Positions 22,782-33,625 of a DNA stretch of 42,408 nucleotides are shown here, one piece after another. A program made the position numbers and the translations under genes. Source of the stretch: Diphasiastrum complanatum (Eukaryota > Streptophyta > Lycopodiopsida > Lycopodiales > Lycopodiaceae); assembly GCA_029204225.1 (NCBI GenBank), contig MU835032.1:1-42408 (forward strand), written 5' to 3'. A model generated the notes under the pieces. The model saw nothing but the letters and a program-made list of their open reading frames with translations, did not search any database and was not told the origin of the DNA. Position 1 is the stretch's first letter; the number at the start of each line of letters is the position of its first letter.

Positions 22782-23218
22782 AATATTGTACATTTTGTCT
22801 ATATTTTTTGTTTGACACTTGTATGGCCAAAGTGCCACATGGCAATCTACACCTAATGTAGGTTAGCACGAGTCAAGAGGAATGGTTGTGTCCATTTGGT
22901 AGTGATTCTTACTTTGGAGGATCTAGACCTTGATTTATGATGAGATTTCTACCAACCATGCACCTACCAAGCATGACTCTAGGATCTAGGCTAGGGTTTC
23001 ATTTTAGGGCAAGAAAGTTGAGTCTACTTCCTTATTACATGCTGTATTTTCATCTAACTTAGCAAAGGAAGTGTGTTTTACTATGTATTCCCTTTCTCCA
23101 TAGTGAGAAGTTAGATGATTTGTTGACTAGTATCTGATAGATTGTTAATCAAGCACACAATCAACCTTGTGGATCATTCAAAGATCCATTTATGGTCCTC
23201 AAGTACTGTACTTTCACA
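22743..23218 (+). repeat. 3' LTR of Copia A (476 bp)
   Basis: It starts TGTGAAAAATTGCCTATGTT and ends CTGTACTTTCACA. The terminal 98 bp (23121-23218) are about 97% identical to the 5' LTR end, but the central 350 bp have no counterpart there. Confidence 0.75.
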
Positions 23219-23223
23219 CTAAA

Positions 23224-24320
23224 CAGTTCAGGACTCATTTGCAAAAGGCCAAGACAGAGTAGGGGCAAAGGGAGCTTCAACAGACTGGGGAGGTGACTAC
23301 TAAAGAAGATCCAAATGAGACCTACATTTCCAAATCCGTTGATGATCAACCATGTCACTATACCATTCAACAAGGCGATGCAAACATGATTTCAAAGTTC
23401 GTTAAAAGAAGACCTTACACCCTTTGCATTGTAGACATTCCATATGGTTTCAAGCTCAAAGGGTCTCTTAATGATGAGACACCTTTTAAATACCCGGAGG
23501 TGAAGGAAGTTGTTGCTATTTTTTTGGAGGTCACTACTGCTCCACTTTGGAGAGTAGTGTGTTCATTCCACTTGGCAACAAGTTGGGGTCCACAAGGCCT
23601 TGTTGGAGGTCTACAATGTTGGCATCAAGAATGCCATTTGGTAAGCAAAATTTTTGATGCTTTTACTTTTGCTAGGTCTTTGTTTTTTTTATTAAAATCA
23701 TTTCTTTTTGTCAGTTATATTTTTAAATGTTTGCGGGTTTAAACCACATGTGAGGAATTTTGGTGGTGCTCGCCTTTATAACACATTTGAGTATATTAGC
23801 ATGGGCTATTTTTCAGCTGATGGAAAGAGGTCAGTGCTCCATTATAACATTGCCAGCTGCACAGATTTTTTTGAACCACTTTGACTATTTGACAATGACT
23901 ACGAAATTGAAAAATTTGATGACTAGTTTTGTGGCTTGCCCATACCAAAAGCCACAACGTCCTATAAATAGATTGATTGAAATGTTTTTACACCCAATAA
24001 ACTAGGTTTCAGATTTATTTAGCGGTAGTGGGATCACTAGTGCATGTGTTGTCCAAAAATGAAGACATGTTGCGGATGTAAAATTGCCTGAATTCCAAGA
24101 GGTAGGTAAAGTGGGACTAGATGAAGATGATGTGGTCTCAATATGTAAGGAGCCTCAACAACCTATCAACGGAATTGTAGGCGATGAGGGAGACTTAGCG
24201 GAGGTGGTAGAGTAAGAGTACAACATCATCACAGAGGTTGTTACTCAAGAGGCTCCAACTATCTCAAATGTTCAAAATCTCGTTGAAGTTGATCCAAATG
24301 ACTTATTGGAAGACTTTTGA
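23224..24320 (+). pseudogene. N4/N6 DNA (amino)methyltransferase-like pseudogene, core region
   Basis: The sequence reads as a class-beta methyltransferase (N6_N4_Mtase type), with the target-base motif before the AdoMet motif. Motif IV-like DIPYGF is at 23434-23451, then FLEVTTAPLWRVV. After a one-base frameshift comes STWQQVGVHKALLEV and VGIKNAIW at a donor (ATTTG|GTAAGC, 23641). A second exon reads FKPHVRNFGGARLYNTFEY (23738 on), then RPINRLIEMFLHP. Motif I-like DLFSGSG is at 24012-24032, preceded by a stop (24003) where Trp would be expected. The tail ends NDLLEDF-TGA at 24318. In-frame stops at 23260, 24003, 24060 and 24213, plus the frameshift, make it non-functional. Known relatives methylate N6 of adenine or N4 of cytosine; which applies here cannot be told. 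Confidence 0.6.
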
Positions 24321-24863
24321 ATGTAATCTAGACAACAACAATAAAATAACTTGTATTTCTATTTTTGACTATTTCAAAAATGATGCTATAAATTGCATGA
24401 TGTTGGACAATACTTGTGTTTAGAGTTTTACTTAAGTTTACATGTTACAATAATGTTTACAAATGTTAAAATTTTATACATAATTTAAAATTTGGCTTTC
24501 AAACAAATATTAAATTCTTTTAAAATGTATGTTTATGGAAAAAAATTAAATAAATATTTTTACGAAATTTTAATTTGCACATTTAAGCTATTATTATTCA
24601 TTGCATCAAATTCCATAAATTTTGTCTTCTGTAATTTTTCAAGATTTTAGTCCACAGTTTTCAGAATACTAAACTCAAACTTAAAACGTTTGCAAAATGC
24701 AACATTTTAGGAATAATCAGTTGATTAAAAAAATTAAGATTTAAAATTTAATATGAATTTTTAAAAAATCATAAAAACTTTTATAAAACATGTCTCTTTG
24801 CCATTTCTCGTTTCAAAAGATTTTGTGTTTCATGCTGAATCCTTGAAACAAAATCTTCTTTGT
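24321..24863. other. AT-rich spacer, no gene seen
   Basis: Strongly AT-rich, with homopolymer A/T runs and no coding signal on either strand. Confidence 0.6.
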
Positions 24864-25308
24864 ATCTTTTATGGGATATACATTATTGCTGAACAATAAT
24901 GTATCATCAACATAAAATGTGATTATTGTAAAAAAATGTTGCATGACTTTGAAGTAAATTTAAATCTGTAGAGCTTGGTTAATCCACATTGTATGAGGAA
25001 AGAATTTATCTTTTGAAACCACTCTCTAGAGGATTGCTTCAAGCCATGAATTACTTTGTAGAGTTTGCATACATGATTCTCTTTGCCATTGAGCATATAA
25101 CCCTCTAGCCGCATCTTTTATGGGATATACATTATTGCTGAACAATAATGTATCACCAACACACAACGTGATTATTGTAAAAAATTGTTGCATGGCTTTG
25201 AAGTAAATTCAAATATGTAGAGCTTGGTTTGAATCCACATTGTATGAGGAAATAATTTATCTTTTGAAACCACGCTCTAGAGGATTGCTTCAAGCCATAA
25301 ATTACTTT
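24864..25308. repeat. Direct duplication of about 195 bp, period 249 bp
   Basis: 24864-25057 recurs at 25113-25308 with about 10% differences. Each copy begins with an 11-bp inverted repeat around ATACATTATTG-CTGAA-CAATAATGTAT. Confidence 0.9.
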
Positions 25309-25680
25309 ACCCCTTCTGATTACTCCATTAAGAAAAGTTGTTTGTACATCTAGTTGATGTACTTCAAAATTAGTTGCAGCAACATATAAGAGTAAAAGCT
25401 TGATCGAAGAATGCTTAACTATTGGACTAAAAGTTTTGAAATAGTCAATAGGAGACTTGAAAAAATCCCCTTGCCACTAGTTGATCCTTTTTTTGATCTA
25501 TGCTCCCATACGCATTGTACTTGATTTGGAATATTCATTTGCAATCAATTATGTTTCTATATATAGGTAAGTCGACAACAATCCAGTTCTTGTTTTTTTA
25601 CAAATAATTGTACTCTCTATCCATTGCTTCTCTTTCGAAGTTTGAGTTAGATAGAGAGAGTGCTTCGTAAACCATAGTTG
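24864..25680 (-). pseudogene. Copia reverse-transcriptase relic with internal duplication
   Basis: Minus-strand reading from about 25680 down: EREAMDREYNYL, a stop, KNKNWIVVDLP, KYNAYGSIDQKKDQLVARGF (about 25490-25560), then IDYFKTFSPIVKHSSIKLLL and VHQLDVQTTFLNG with the first catalytic Asp. The following segment with GLKQ...WFQK and the second catalytic box is present twice (25113-25308 and 24864-25057). In the upstream copy the box reads CVGD; in the downstream copy it reads YVDD. Several stops and frame changes show it is dead. No LTRs were found next to it. Confidence 0.8.
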
Positions 25681-27465
25681 GTTATTGAATAAAATAGCAA
25701 GAAGACTCATCAATATATCTTACAAGTTGCATTCAAACTCTTGCTAAATCTTTTGGGAGGCAAAGGAAATTGTATATATTGATCTTGATTTCATTGCTCT
25801 TGAGTTGCAACGTCTTCTTGAAAATCCTTGTCAATAAGCTCATTTCTTGAAGTACTTGAATCTAAAATTCAAATTCATGGAGTGTCGACAACAAGAGCTC
25901 TTTGTGATCCTTACAACACATTTTCTTCTTTGGCTATAAATTGGTTTGTTGTCCTTGATTCTGAGACGTCTTTGGCGATTAATGTTTGATTTGATTTGTT
26001 TTGCTTTTGAGATTTCTTTTTCTACTTCCTTTTGTCCTAATATTAGAATGATTAAAGTGAATGCTTTACCATCCTTCATCAGCTTCCATCTAGAAATGAC
26101 TTGATCATCTGCATCAGGTCTAGTTTCGATGCTAGTGACAACTTCCATAACTCTTTGGCCATTACCACTATTCTCATCTTGAATTTTCATGAATGATAGT
26201 TGGATCCATCTAGCTTGTCTACAATGAGACCAGCCATATAGAAGTATATGCAGATTCTAAATCCAATATTTGACAGTTGCAATGATTTTTCAATGATTGT
26301 GGATATATGTGAATGTCTAGTTATAATATCACAACAAAATACCTAGCTCATGCTTGATGATTAGAGGATGGGAAAACCCATCAATGTACAAATAGATGAA
26401 AGCACATAGAATGATAATGCCCATTGGCAAAGAGTAATTGAACTAAAAAGCTTAGTAAAACATAAAATATTAAAATAATTACTTAAAACCTACTGCTTGA
26501 TGTAAGTCACTAACTAGAATAATTGCAATAGCAGGTAATGTAGGAAACTTTGAATTCGCCACCCCTGCAAATTGAGCTCGTCATAGAATTGGAAGTGTCC
26601 ATCAATGTTGCAATGCAACAGAAGTACGTTGACGATACAACGATACAATGACAGATGGTCACATTTTACTTTGCCCCTGGCGCTTCACAACAAGCTCCAT
26701 TAGTCTTGTAAAATGTCATAAGCATGATCAATGACTAATCTAATATGTCTACAAGATATATCATGGCTATAATCAGTCGTGAAAGCAACCGCCGTCTAAT
26801 TTGATTTGATTTTGCAATAGTACCCTTGAAGTGGACGTTTAATCTTTTTGTACGATTTGTTGGTTCAAATTGTTAGTGTCAATTTGGACTACCCATGTGT
26901 AAACTCGAAATCATGTAGATGATTAAAATAGAAGATCCAAAATAATATGGCTCGATTCGGATTGTTTTACTTTAAGTAGCTCAATTTGAAATAAGAAGTT
27001 TTGAATTGATTCAAGTTGATGGTCGATAGAGTAGGTCGAATCGATAGTTGAAATTGTCGAGTCGTTATCGATTGGGTTGAATCGAACAAGTTTGATTTGA
27101 GTCGACTTTGATCCAACTTGTAAAGTTCAAATTTTCTCTGCTTTGAATCCTGACAGTTTCGGCATGCTACTATTTGATAGACTGAATGATTGGATCTAGA
27201 TTAGAAACCAGATTGAAGAAGTTATTAAATCCATCAGGTGTGTGTGTGTGTGTATGTGTGTTTGGGGGTGGGGGTGGGGCCTTATATTGTTAATGCACTA
27301 CTTGCAATAGCGTTGGGCATGATAACACCCACGATAGCTACGTGACTTTATCCCATAATCAAACATATTCCTTTTTCTTTCTCCAATATGTACGTGAATG
27401 TTATATGGACTTTCAAAACTCGTGTGTACATGAAGGACAAGAACTGAGTCACATGTGACCATTGC
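25681..27465. other. No gene seen
   Basis: 25840-26190 is open on the minus strand for 116 codons but has no recognisable motif. 26960-27110 is rich in TCGATT/AATCGA words. A short GT run followed by G-rich sequence lies at 27239-27279. Confidence 0.4.
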
Positions 27466-27540
27466 AATGTGTATAGATCATAGAGCTGGTATACACGATG
27501 ATGCAGTGTGTACAGATTGTAGAGCTGGTATACATGCGAA
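27466..27540. repeat. Two tandem copies of a roughly 38-bp unit
   Basis: GTGTATAGATCATAGAGCTG plus GTATACA recurs as GTGTACAGATTGTAGAGCTG plus GTATACA. Confidence 0.75.
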
Positions 27541-28019
27541 ATATTTGGATCTAGCACGTGAAAGATCTGGATCTCAGACTGATTGTACGACGCATGAGGA
27601 TGAGTTTCTCCAGTAAAGCCCTACCATGTGGCGAGATTCAATCAGGCCTGCCAAGCTCACGAGGTCCTCCCAAAACTTGCGAAGCTTCCGACCCAAGTCA
27701 CCATGCTCCTCCCCATTGAGTGTTGAGAGGGTACATGGAGGGAGGAGTAGATGATCAAGATGGGGCATCTTTCCCAACAAGGGAGGTTCAATACCACACG
27801 TCTTGTCTTTTGAAAACGAGAGACGCCAATTGCACCTCCCGGCGGCCCCCGGCCAGCACCCAACGTACTGTCGGCCGCCGGGGGTGGGGACGGTCCAACC
27901 GATTGTCTGCCACCAAGACGCGGTTGCGCTTCCAGGTGTTTGGCCTGGAGGTGTGTCTCTCTCTCTCTCTCATATGTCTATTTTTGCTGTATATTTTGCT
28001 GGGGGAGGAGTTGCGATCC

Positions 28020-28299
28020 ATTTCTCGCCCTTTGCTTTTTTCTCTCCGGCCTCCGATCCCTTGTTTCTGCCCTCTTCTGGGATCGGCTTTGCCTATTTCT
28101 GCATCAGATCTCATCCTGCCTGCATTTCTCTGTCACCACTTTCAACCATCTTCTCTTCTTCTTCATCATCTTCCTCTTTCGTTTTCCTTTTGCTGCCAAT
28201 CATCGTCTCTGGCCTACCCTGGGGTTTGTTTTCCGTTATGGCATCTTCCGCTTGACATCCCGCCGAAGGCATCTCCGTGCTGGTCCGCTTCTTTTGACG
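28020..28299 (+). other. Probable 5' UTR exon of the DUF1644 gene (5' end uncertain)
   Basis: The sequence turns GC- and pyrimidine-rich from about 27830. A consensus donor (TTTGACG|GTAAGTTT) ends the exon at 28299, typical of a plant 5' leader exon. A six-codon upstream frame (MASSA then TGA, 28238-28255) lies in it. The transcription start is not determinable; a weak TATATTTT occurs near 27990. Confidence 0.45.
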
Positions 28300-30047
28300 G
28301 TAAGTTTATCCTGCTCCTTATCTTTCGGACTGGGAGCTTTTGTATAAGGGTTGGGTTGCTATGTAGTCAGCCGTGGTAGCTTCGATAAGTTTTGTGCTTG
28401 TTGTGTATTTTCTTGGAATCACGATCTAATTCGGGTTGCTTTCTGTCCAACTTTGGTACTTGCCATACTCAGTCGGTCGCTGAGGTAATAGCTGTGTTGC
28501 AGTCGAAGCAAGTGTCTTCTACCACAAAGCAGTTGTTTACACCAACTAAGTATCTTCCCCTTTTAATCCCTCTAGGTTATTCGGTGCTTTTTGATCCTTC
28601 TATGTTTTCATGGCAAATGCGATTTTGAACATTTACTGGTCCTTTCTTGCATGTGCACGTGTGACGCTCTTTAATACAGTGTTTTAGTAAATTTATTTAC
28701 TGGTAAGTCAAATTTTGAATCTAGATTTGTAAGCCCTAGTCAACGCTGCTCTAATGGACAATATGTTTTGCACTGGATGTGGGAAAATGCCATACGGGAA
28801 ATTTTCAATAGTTGATGATGTAAACGCTGCAAAATCTGGAAATTGTAAATGTAGCTGGACTTAGGACTCCATCATTACTTAGGTTTTGTCTCAATATTAA
28901 GAGGTTTACGTTTCAATCTGGATATAAATTTTGGAGTTTCTGTAAGCGTTTAGGTCTTCAGTTTTAATAATTACCGATTTCCATTTTTGGATCTAGTCTT
29001 TTGAGTTGCTCCAGACTAGGGTTTGTTTTTTGTTGTTCTCGCTTTATGGAGTCTCGACCAGTCTTTTCATTCCGTAAATGTGATTGTGTTTACTATGCCA
29101 TCCTTTTTGGTTTCTTATGTTTGGCTTGAATGGGGTCAGTTGGTTATTTGTTACGGTTAATAACACTTGCAATTGCGTCAATCACTGGGTGATTCATTCT
29201 TACCTGCTTGGTTACTATTGCTATTTCTTGCCTGTGAGAAGAAGCTTTTAGTGCATAAAAGCTTAGTTTTGCCTTCATTTTCTTTGGATTTGTAGATTAT
29301 GGTCTCTTTTTGACTTGTTGGAAATGAATGACTTGGCAAGTTTCATTTTGGAGATATTTTTAGCTTTATTTTGAAGATGGATAAGACCATGTCATCCTTT
29401 CAGATACTGAGGAGATCTCACTTTTGCTGATGTAGATCTTTTGATGTTTTGTCTGAATCAGCCCTGTTGTTTGTAGACAACTTCCTGCCCAGTTCTTAAT
29501 TAATAATCATTATCCATGTGTATTCTTACTTCTTTTGAAAGATAGCAATTTACTGTTCTTCTCTTTATTTTTTTCTGCATAATTGTAGGGCAATCCCTTC
29601 GGTCTATGTTGAGCAAATTAGTCAACATTGCACAAAAATTTGAGCTAGTTCAAATTTGCTTGGATGTAGCAGTTTCTTTACAGAGCAAATATTATATATT
29701 GTTGTGCTAAGAGTTGTTCCATTATCAATAGGACTAGGAGATTTGGTTTTTGGACAATGAATTTTAGTTGTTCCTTTGTTTGAACTGGTCGAAGAATGCG
29801 TTAAGATATGTTGGATTTCTCTGCTGTACTTTTTGTTGGAACTTGTGAATTGATATAGTTTCACGATTTGTTCTAGAGAAGACGAAACATTTTTCTCCCT
29901 AACTGAGAGTGTCATTGTTTCTAACCTGTTTGGATTAACTCTTGTGTCAATTCTAGTGTTAACTTTTGCTGGAAAGCATATTTTACTCTTATCATTTTTT
30001 TTCATTGATAGGTTGCATTGCACTCTAATAATGGTGTTTTTTATTAG
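28300..30047 (+). other. 5' UTR intron of the DUF1644 gene (about 1.75 kb)
   Basis: Donor GACG|GTAAGT and acceptor TTTTTTATTAG|GAGTCC, which is T-rich and ends nine bases before the start codon. No transposon or coding signal is evident inside. Confidence 0.6.
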
Positions 30048-30056
30048 GAGTCCAGC

Positions 30057-31307
30057 ATGCCAAAGGATTTGGGCAGCAGATCTCTGTCATCACACAGGTC
30101 TCAGGGATCCCGTTACAAGCCTTATTCCAGCTGTTCAAGAGGTGGTTCCCAGGGGAGCAGTTCGAAGGAAGGAGAGGAGGTCGAGTCTAAGAAAGAGTGG
30201 GAAGATTCAACTTGTCCAATATGCATGGAACACCCTCACAATGCTGTTCTGCTACTGTGTACTTCTTATGAAAAAGGTTGTCGTCCTTATATGTGTGATA
30301 CCAGTTATCGGCATTCCAATTGTCTTGACCAATACAGAAAAGCACATGCTTCTGCAAAGAACCAGCAACAAGGGGTGGATGGTACTTATGCTGAGTCTTT
30401 ATCAACTGCAGCTTCAAGCTCAATGACTCGATCAAGAGCAGACTTGCTGCATGGCAATCTGTCCGAAGGAGATAGGGTGGATTTGCGTTTGGGACTTGAG
30501 ACTGGCACTGGTCATTCTGGAAGTGCGAGGGAAAACATGCCGGAACATCTATCAGGGAGAGAGCCTGGCTTGTTTTCAGAATCACTATTTGGTGGAGCTG
30601 GAGACCGTGCTGGTGTTGATTCTCGTGGGTATGAGGACAGGGGAATTTTATCTATTCCAGGAGATGAAAGAGTGCAAGATAAAGAAGGTCTATTGTCCTT
30701 GGTTTGTCCTTTGTGCAGAGGTAGAGTTAAAGGTTGGAGCGTGGTTGAGCGAGCTCGCCAACATCTCAACTGTAAAATCAGAAATTGTGCACATGAAAGT
30801 TGTTCCTTTTCTGGCACTTATGGAGAATTGCGAAAGCATGCAAGATTGGAACACCCACTTGCACGACCATCTGATGTAGATCCTGTGCGCCAGCGTAACT
30901 GGAGACGACTAGAGCGACAACGTGACATTGGTGATGTTCTTAGTTCAATACGGTCAGCAATGCCTGGTGCAACCGTGTTCGGAGATTATGTTATTGATGA
31001 CGAGGATCCAGACGATGAAGCTGAAGAAAATGATTTTCCAGGGGATGAAGGAAACTGGTGGACAGTGTTTTTGCTTTTTCAAGTCTTTGGGCCAGCTGCA
31101 GCTGGGGGAAGGAGTTTTTCAGCCAGGATGAGGCGCTTTCCCAGAAGGCACCATTTTTCAGATCATTCATTGGCTGTGAGACAGGCATTGTGGGGTGAAA
31201 ATTTCCAAGTAAATCGGACCAATGAAGGCAACAGGGACTCTACAAATAACGCTAATGCGGAGGGAAGTACAAGCTCTACCACTCGGAGGAGGAGGACTCG
31301 TCAGTGA
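30057..31307 (+). CDS. DUF1644-family zinc-finger-like protein (416 aa), intact
   Basis: An uninterrupted single-exon frame opens with AGC-ATG nine bases after a splice acceptor. After a Ser-rich N-terminus it carries the DUF1644 signature: CPICMEHPHNAVLLLC (residues 53-68), GCRPYMCDTSYRHSNCLDQY (74-93). A second Cys/His part follows: CPLCRGRVKGW (217-227), then C244, C249, H261 and H266 within CSFSGTYGELRKHARLEHP. An acidic stretch around residues 313-335 (DDEDPDDEAEEND) and a basic Arg-rich tail (RRRRTRQ) follow. The family is plant-specific; the few studied rice members are linked to salt and ABA stress responses and nuclear or cytoplasmic location, and the biochemical role is not settled. 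The first Cys block resembles a RING-like treble, so metal binding is likely. Length, lack of stops and conserved spacing make this the most secure gene in the window. Confidence 0.93.
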   Translation: MPKDLGSRSLSSHRSQGSRYKPYSSCSRGGSQGSSSKEGEEVESKKEWEDSTCPICMEHPHNAVLLLCTSYEKGCRPYMCDTSYRHSNCLDQYRKAHASAKNQQQGVDGTYAESLSTAASSSMTRSRADLLHGNLSEGDRVDLRLGLETGTGHSGSARENMPEHLSGREPGLFSESLFGGAGDRAGVDSRGYEDRGILSIPGDERVQDKEGLLSLVCPLCRGRVKGWSVVERARQHLNCKIRNCAHESCSFSGTYGELRKHARLEHPLARPSDVDPVRQRNWRRLERQRDIGDVLSSIRSAMPGATVFGDYVIDDEDPDDEAEENDFPGDEGNWWTVFLLFQVFGPAAAGGRSFSARMRRFPRRHHFSDHSLAVRQALWGENFQVNRTNEGNRDSTNNANAEGSTSSTTRRRRTRQ

Positions 31308-32475
31308 CTGTAGCTTCCTTTTTACTCAGAGCTTCAAGCAACTATTGAGTTCATTTATGTACAGTTTGCTGACGTTAGTCAAGATTCTAGTTCTGCTCAT
31401 TCTTCAATGGTTTGAAGGGCACTAGTAATGATCAGAATCATCAGATATCGTTTTCAGTTCTGGTATGAGATCTTGTTGATCAATTTCCATTAGTTAGTCT
31501 GAACAGAAGCTACATTGTGGGGATATATATGCAGAAATAGTTACGTTGCTGAAAGTACATAAATGTGGATTTAGAAATGGGTTGAAGGCCTGAAATGGCA
31601 TATTAACGACCACTATCTCTTTATTACACTTTCTTAATGTTTCACATACTTTTCTCGTCTGCTCAACTGTGTACATTGAAGAGCTATTAGGTCGATCAGC
31701 TGTCAAGTCATGGGGCGTGCGCTGTCTAATGCTCACAAGACTTATTCCAACCCTAAATTTGAAGTGACATGTTCTGCTGTGGCCTGTCACAAAGAAAGGG
31801 TGTGCGCAAGAGTCAATTGAAGTTTAATACTTCTAATTCCTAGTCCTTCTCTCGATGGAACATTTTTTCAGTAAGTGCATTGTTTTTCTTTTATAGTTAT
31901 TGTTTGTGAGTGAGTACTTGGATAGAGTTAAGCCTTTTAATGTTAGGTAGTTTTTTTTCCTGAGATGATGTTTTTTGAGACTTTGCTGACTTTGTGAAGG
32001 GTGATAAACGTGCGTTCCTAGTCTATATTATGGTTCACAGCTTCAATGTATGTGAGGTTGTCTCTGGTGTTGAATGCAGCTAGCATTCCATATTTGGTTG
32101 TGGACTAGTATCATGAACGATGCCACTCGTCTGGTTCTAGCTTTTAAAGTGGTTCTGTACTGCTAATTATGCTTCTATTTTGGCTTTTTCCATGTTACAA
32201 TATGTATAAATCAGTGCTTTAAAACTGTAATTCTAGTTCTGAGAGTACACATCTCTGTCTGCTCTTCAAGCCACACACATCTTTGTGGTAGCAACCCACA
32301 CTTGGACGAGAAGAAGCTGCTCCTCGTCCCCAGCATATACACGCACACACTTGGTCTCTATGTAGCACTTTGAAAGTTCCATTACTTTCTCATTTCAAAA
32401 GAGACTAATGCTGTATTTATAGCTGGCAAACTCTTTAAGGCCAGCATCTCACGTCACAACCGAAGAGGTAGTCGT
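31308..32475. other. 3' flank of the DUF1644 gene; no further gene seen
   Basis: Presumed 3' UTR and intergenic sequence. No coding motif on either strand. Confidence 0.5.
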
Positions 32476-32621
32476 GCTCTTGCCGGGTAAATCTTTGCTT
32501 TCATGCCTTGTTCATCCCTGCTCAGGAGCTCTTGCCGGGTACGTCCTATATGCCTTGTTCATCCCTGCTGAGGTTGCTCTTGTCAGGTATGTCTTTGCTT
32601 ATATGGGTTGCATTGCTCATG
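32476..32621. repeat. Three degenerate tandem copies of a roughly 50-bp unit
   Basis: Units begin GCTCTTGCCGGGTA (32476), GCTCTTGCCGGGTA (32528) and GCTCTTGTCAGGTA (32576). The first two share GCCTTGTTCATCCCTGCT. Confidence 0.85.
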
Positions 32622-32898
32622 TTTCTGCTTTTTCACTATCCTTCTGCGTTGCTCCTGGGACAGACAACAGATAGCCTGCCCAACTACCTGCCTTCTTCCA
32701 AGTGATCACTTCATTGACATGAAACTTTTAGGTGTTACCATGTGGTGAAAGCTGTTATTTGTTAATTGGTATGGAAATGTGAATTTGCTGAAATTTGACA
32801 TTTGCCCCCCACCAGGACTTGCATTGGCTCTTAGAAAATTTCTTATTGAAAAGTTTCTTGTGAAACCTATCATCATTCTTCTTCTTTTTCAAGGCTAT

Positions 32899-33227
32899 TA
32901 TTAAGCTCAGACACGATCCTTGGAGTAGAAACAAGCACACAAGAGTATAAGTTGTTGCATGAACCATCCAGCCAACAGTCTAACAACCGGTTAAACTCCC
33001 CCGAGCCAATATCCATCTTAGATACTATGGTAGCTAGAGCATAGAACTCTGAAGCAATCCACAATATACTCACGAAACAGGAGTAAGGGTATAGATATAC
33101 TCTTTGAAGCCCTGGCCTCTATAGGACATGTGGATTTTCTATTTAGGAGCTTTCCCTTCCATACATAGCTACAATGTCCTAATATAGACAAGTTTAATAC
33201 CAATCACACTCGTTTATGGACATAGCA
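32899..33227 (-). repeat. 3' LTR of the TRIM-like element (329 bp)
   Basis: It is collinear with the split LTR: shared words include CACGATCCTTGGAGTAGAAA, AATATCCATCTTAGATA and TTATGGACATA/TATGGACATA. It lacks about 100 bp that the other copy has near its right end. Confidence 0.75.
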
Positions 33228-33240
33228 TTTTTCCCCCTTA
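33228..33240 (-). promoter_or_regulatory. Polypurine tract of the TRIM-like element
   Basis: On the minus strand TAAGGGGGAAAAA directly precedes the LTR start TGCTATGTCC. Confidence 0.75.
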
Positions 33241-33611
33241 CTTTAATTTTGACTTGAGAATGAAGAATGAGAAAAATTATTTTTCAACAGATCAGCTTGT
33301 TCCAAAAATCCTCATCGCTAGTCTTCTCCAATGAACCAAAAGTTAGGTTATCACGCAATTTCTTAATTGCTTTGACCTGTATCCAGAATATTTTTAGATT
33401 CTTGGAGAGTTCTTTGAGAGATCTTCAAGGAGTTTTTTTTTGATGCTATCAGGTGAAATATTGGATACTTTACAACAACCACTTGAAAATTTAATTGATA
33501 AGCTAAAGCTCCAAATTTTTATACAATCCACTAGAACATGTTGGTAACTTATAATATTTGCCTGTACACAAAACATTAGAGTGCACAGCAGAAGCGTGGT
33601 TAGCTCATTTT

Positions 33612-33624
33612 GGCTTTGATACCA
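33612..33624 (-). promoter_or_regulatory. Primer-binding site of the TRIM-like element
   Basis: On the minus strand TGGTATCAAAGCC lies one base after the LTR end (..CATAACA-A). It is the same 13-mer as in Copia A. Confidence 0.85.
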
Positions 33625-33625
33625 T

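Larger units (their letters stand above)
18256..23218 (+). mobile_element. Ty1/Copia LTR retrotransposon A, near full length but defective
   Basis: Boundaries are set by LTRs that begin TGTGAAA and end TTTCACA, a primer-binding site right after the 5' LTR, a purine-rich tract right before the 3' LTR, and a probable 5-bp target duplication, CTACA (18251-18255) and CTAAA (23219-23223), with one mismatch. The internal order is gag, protease, integrase, reverse transcriptase, RNase H, which is Copia order. The coding region has several frameshifts, a mutated protease site and a deletion in the reverse transcriptase. The element sits in an intron of the methyltransferase-like pseudogene, with CAG|TTCAGG directly behind its 3' target duplication. 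Confidence 0.88.

Noticed and set aside
17174-24320. Bacterial contamination as source of the methyltransferase motifs
   Set aside because: The coding pieces are split by GT-AG-type introns and lie in continuous plant-type sequence with a Copia insertion flanked by a target duplication.
25840-26190. 116-codon minus-strand frame
   Set aside because: No recognisable motif, low-complexity Lys/Arg content, and it lies behind a dead Copia fragment.
27720-28379. Long overlapping open frames around the DUF1644 leader, up to 219 codons
   Set aside because: GC- and pyrimidine-rich leader sequence is open in several frames at once, with no domain-like content; a donor site cuts through them at 28300.
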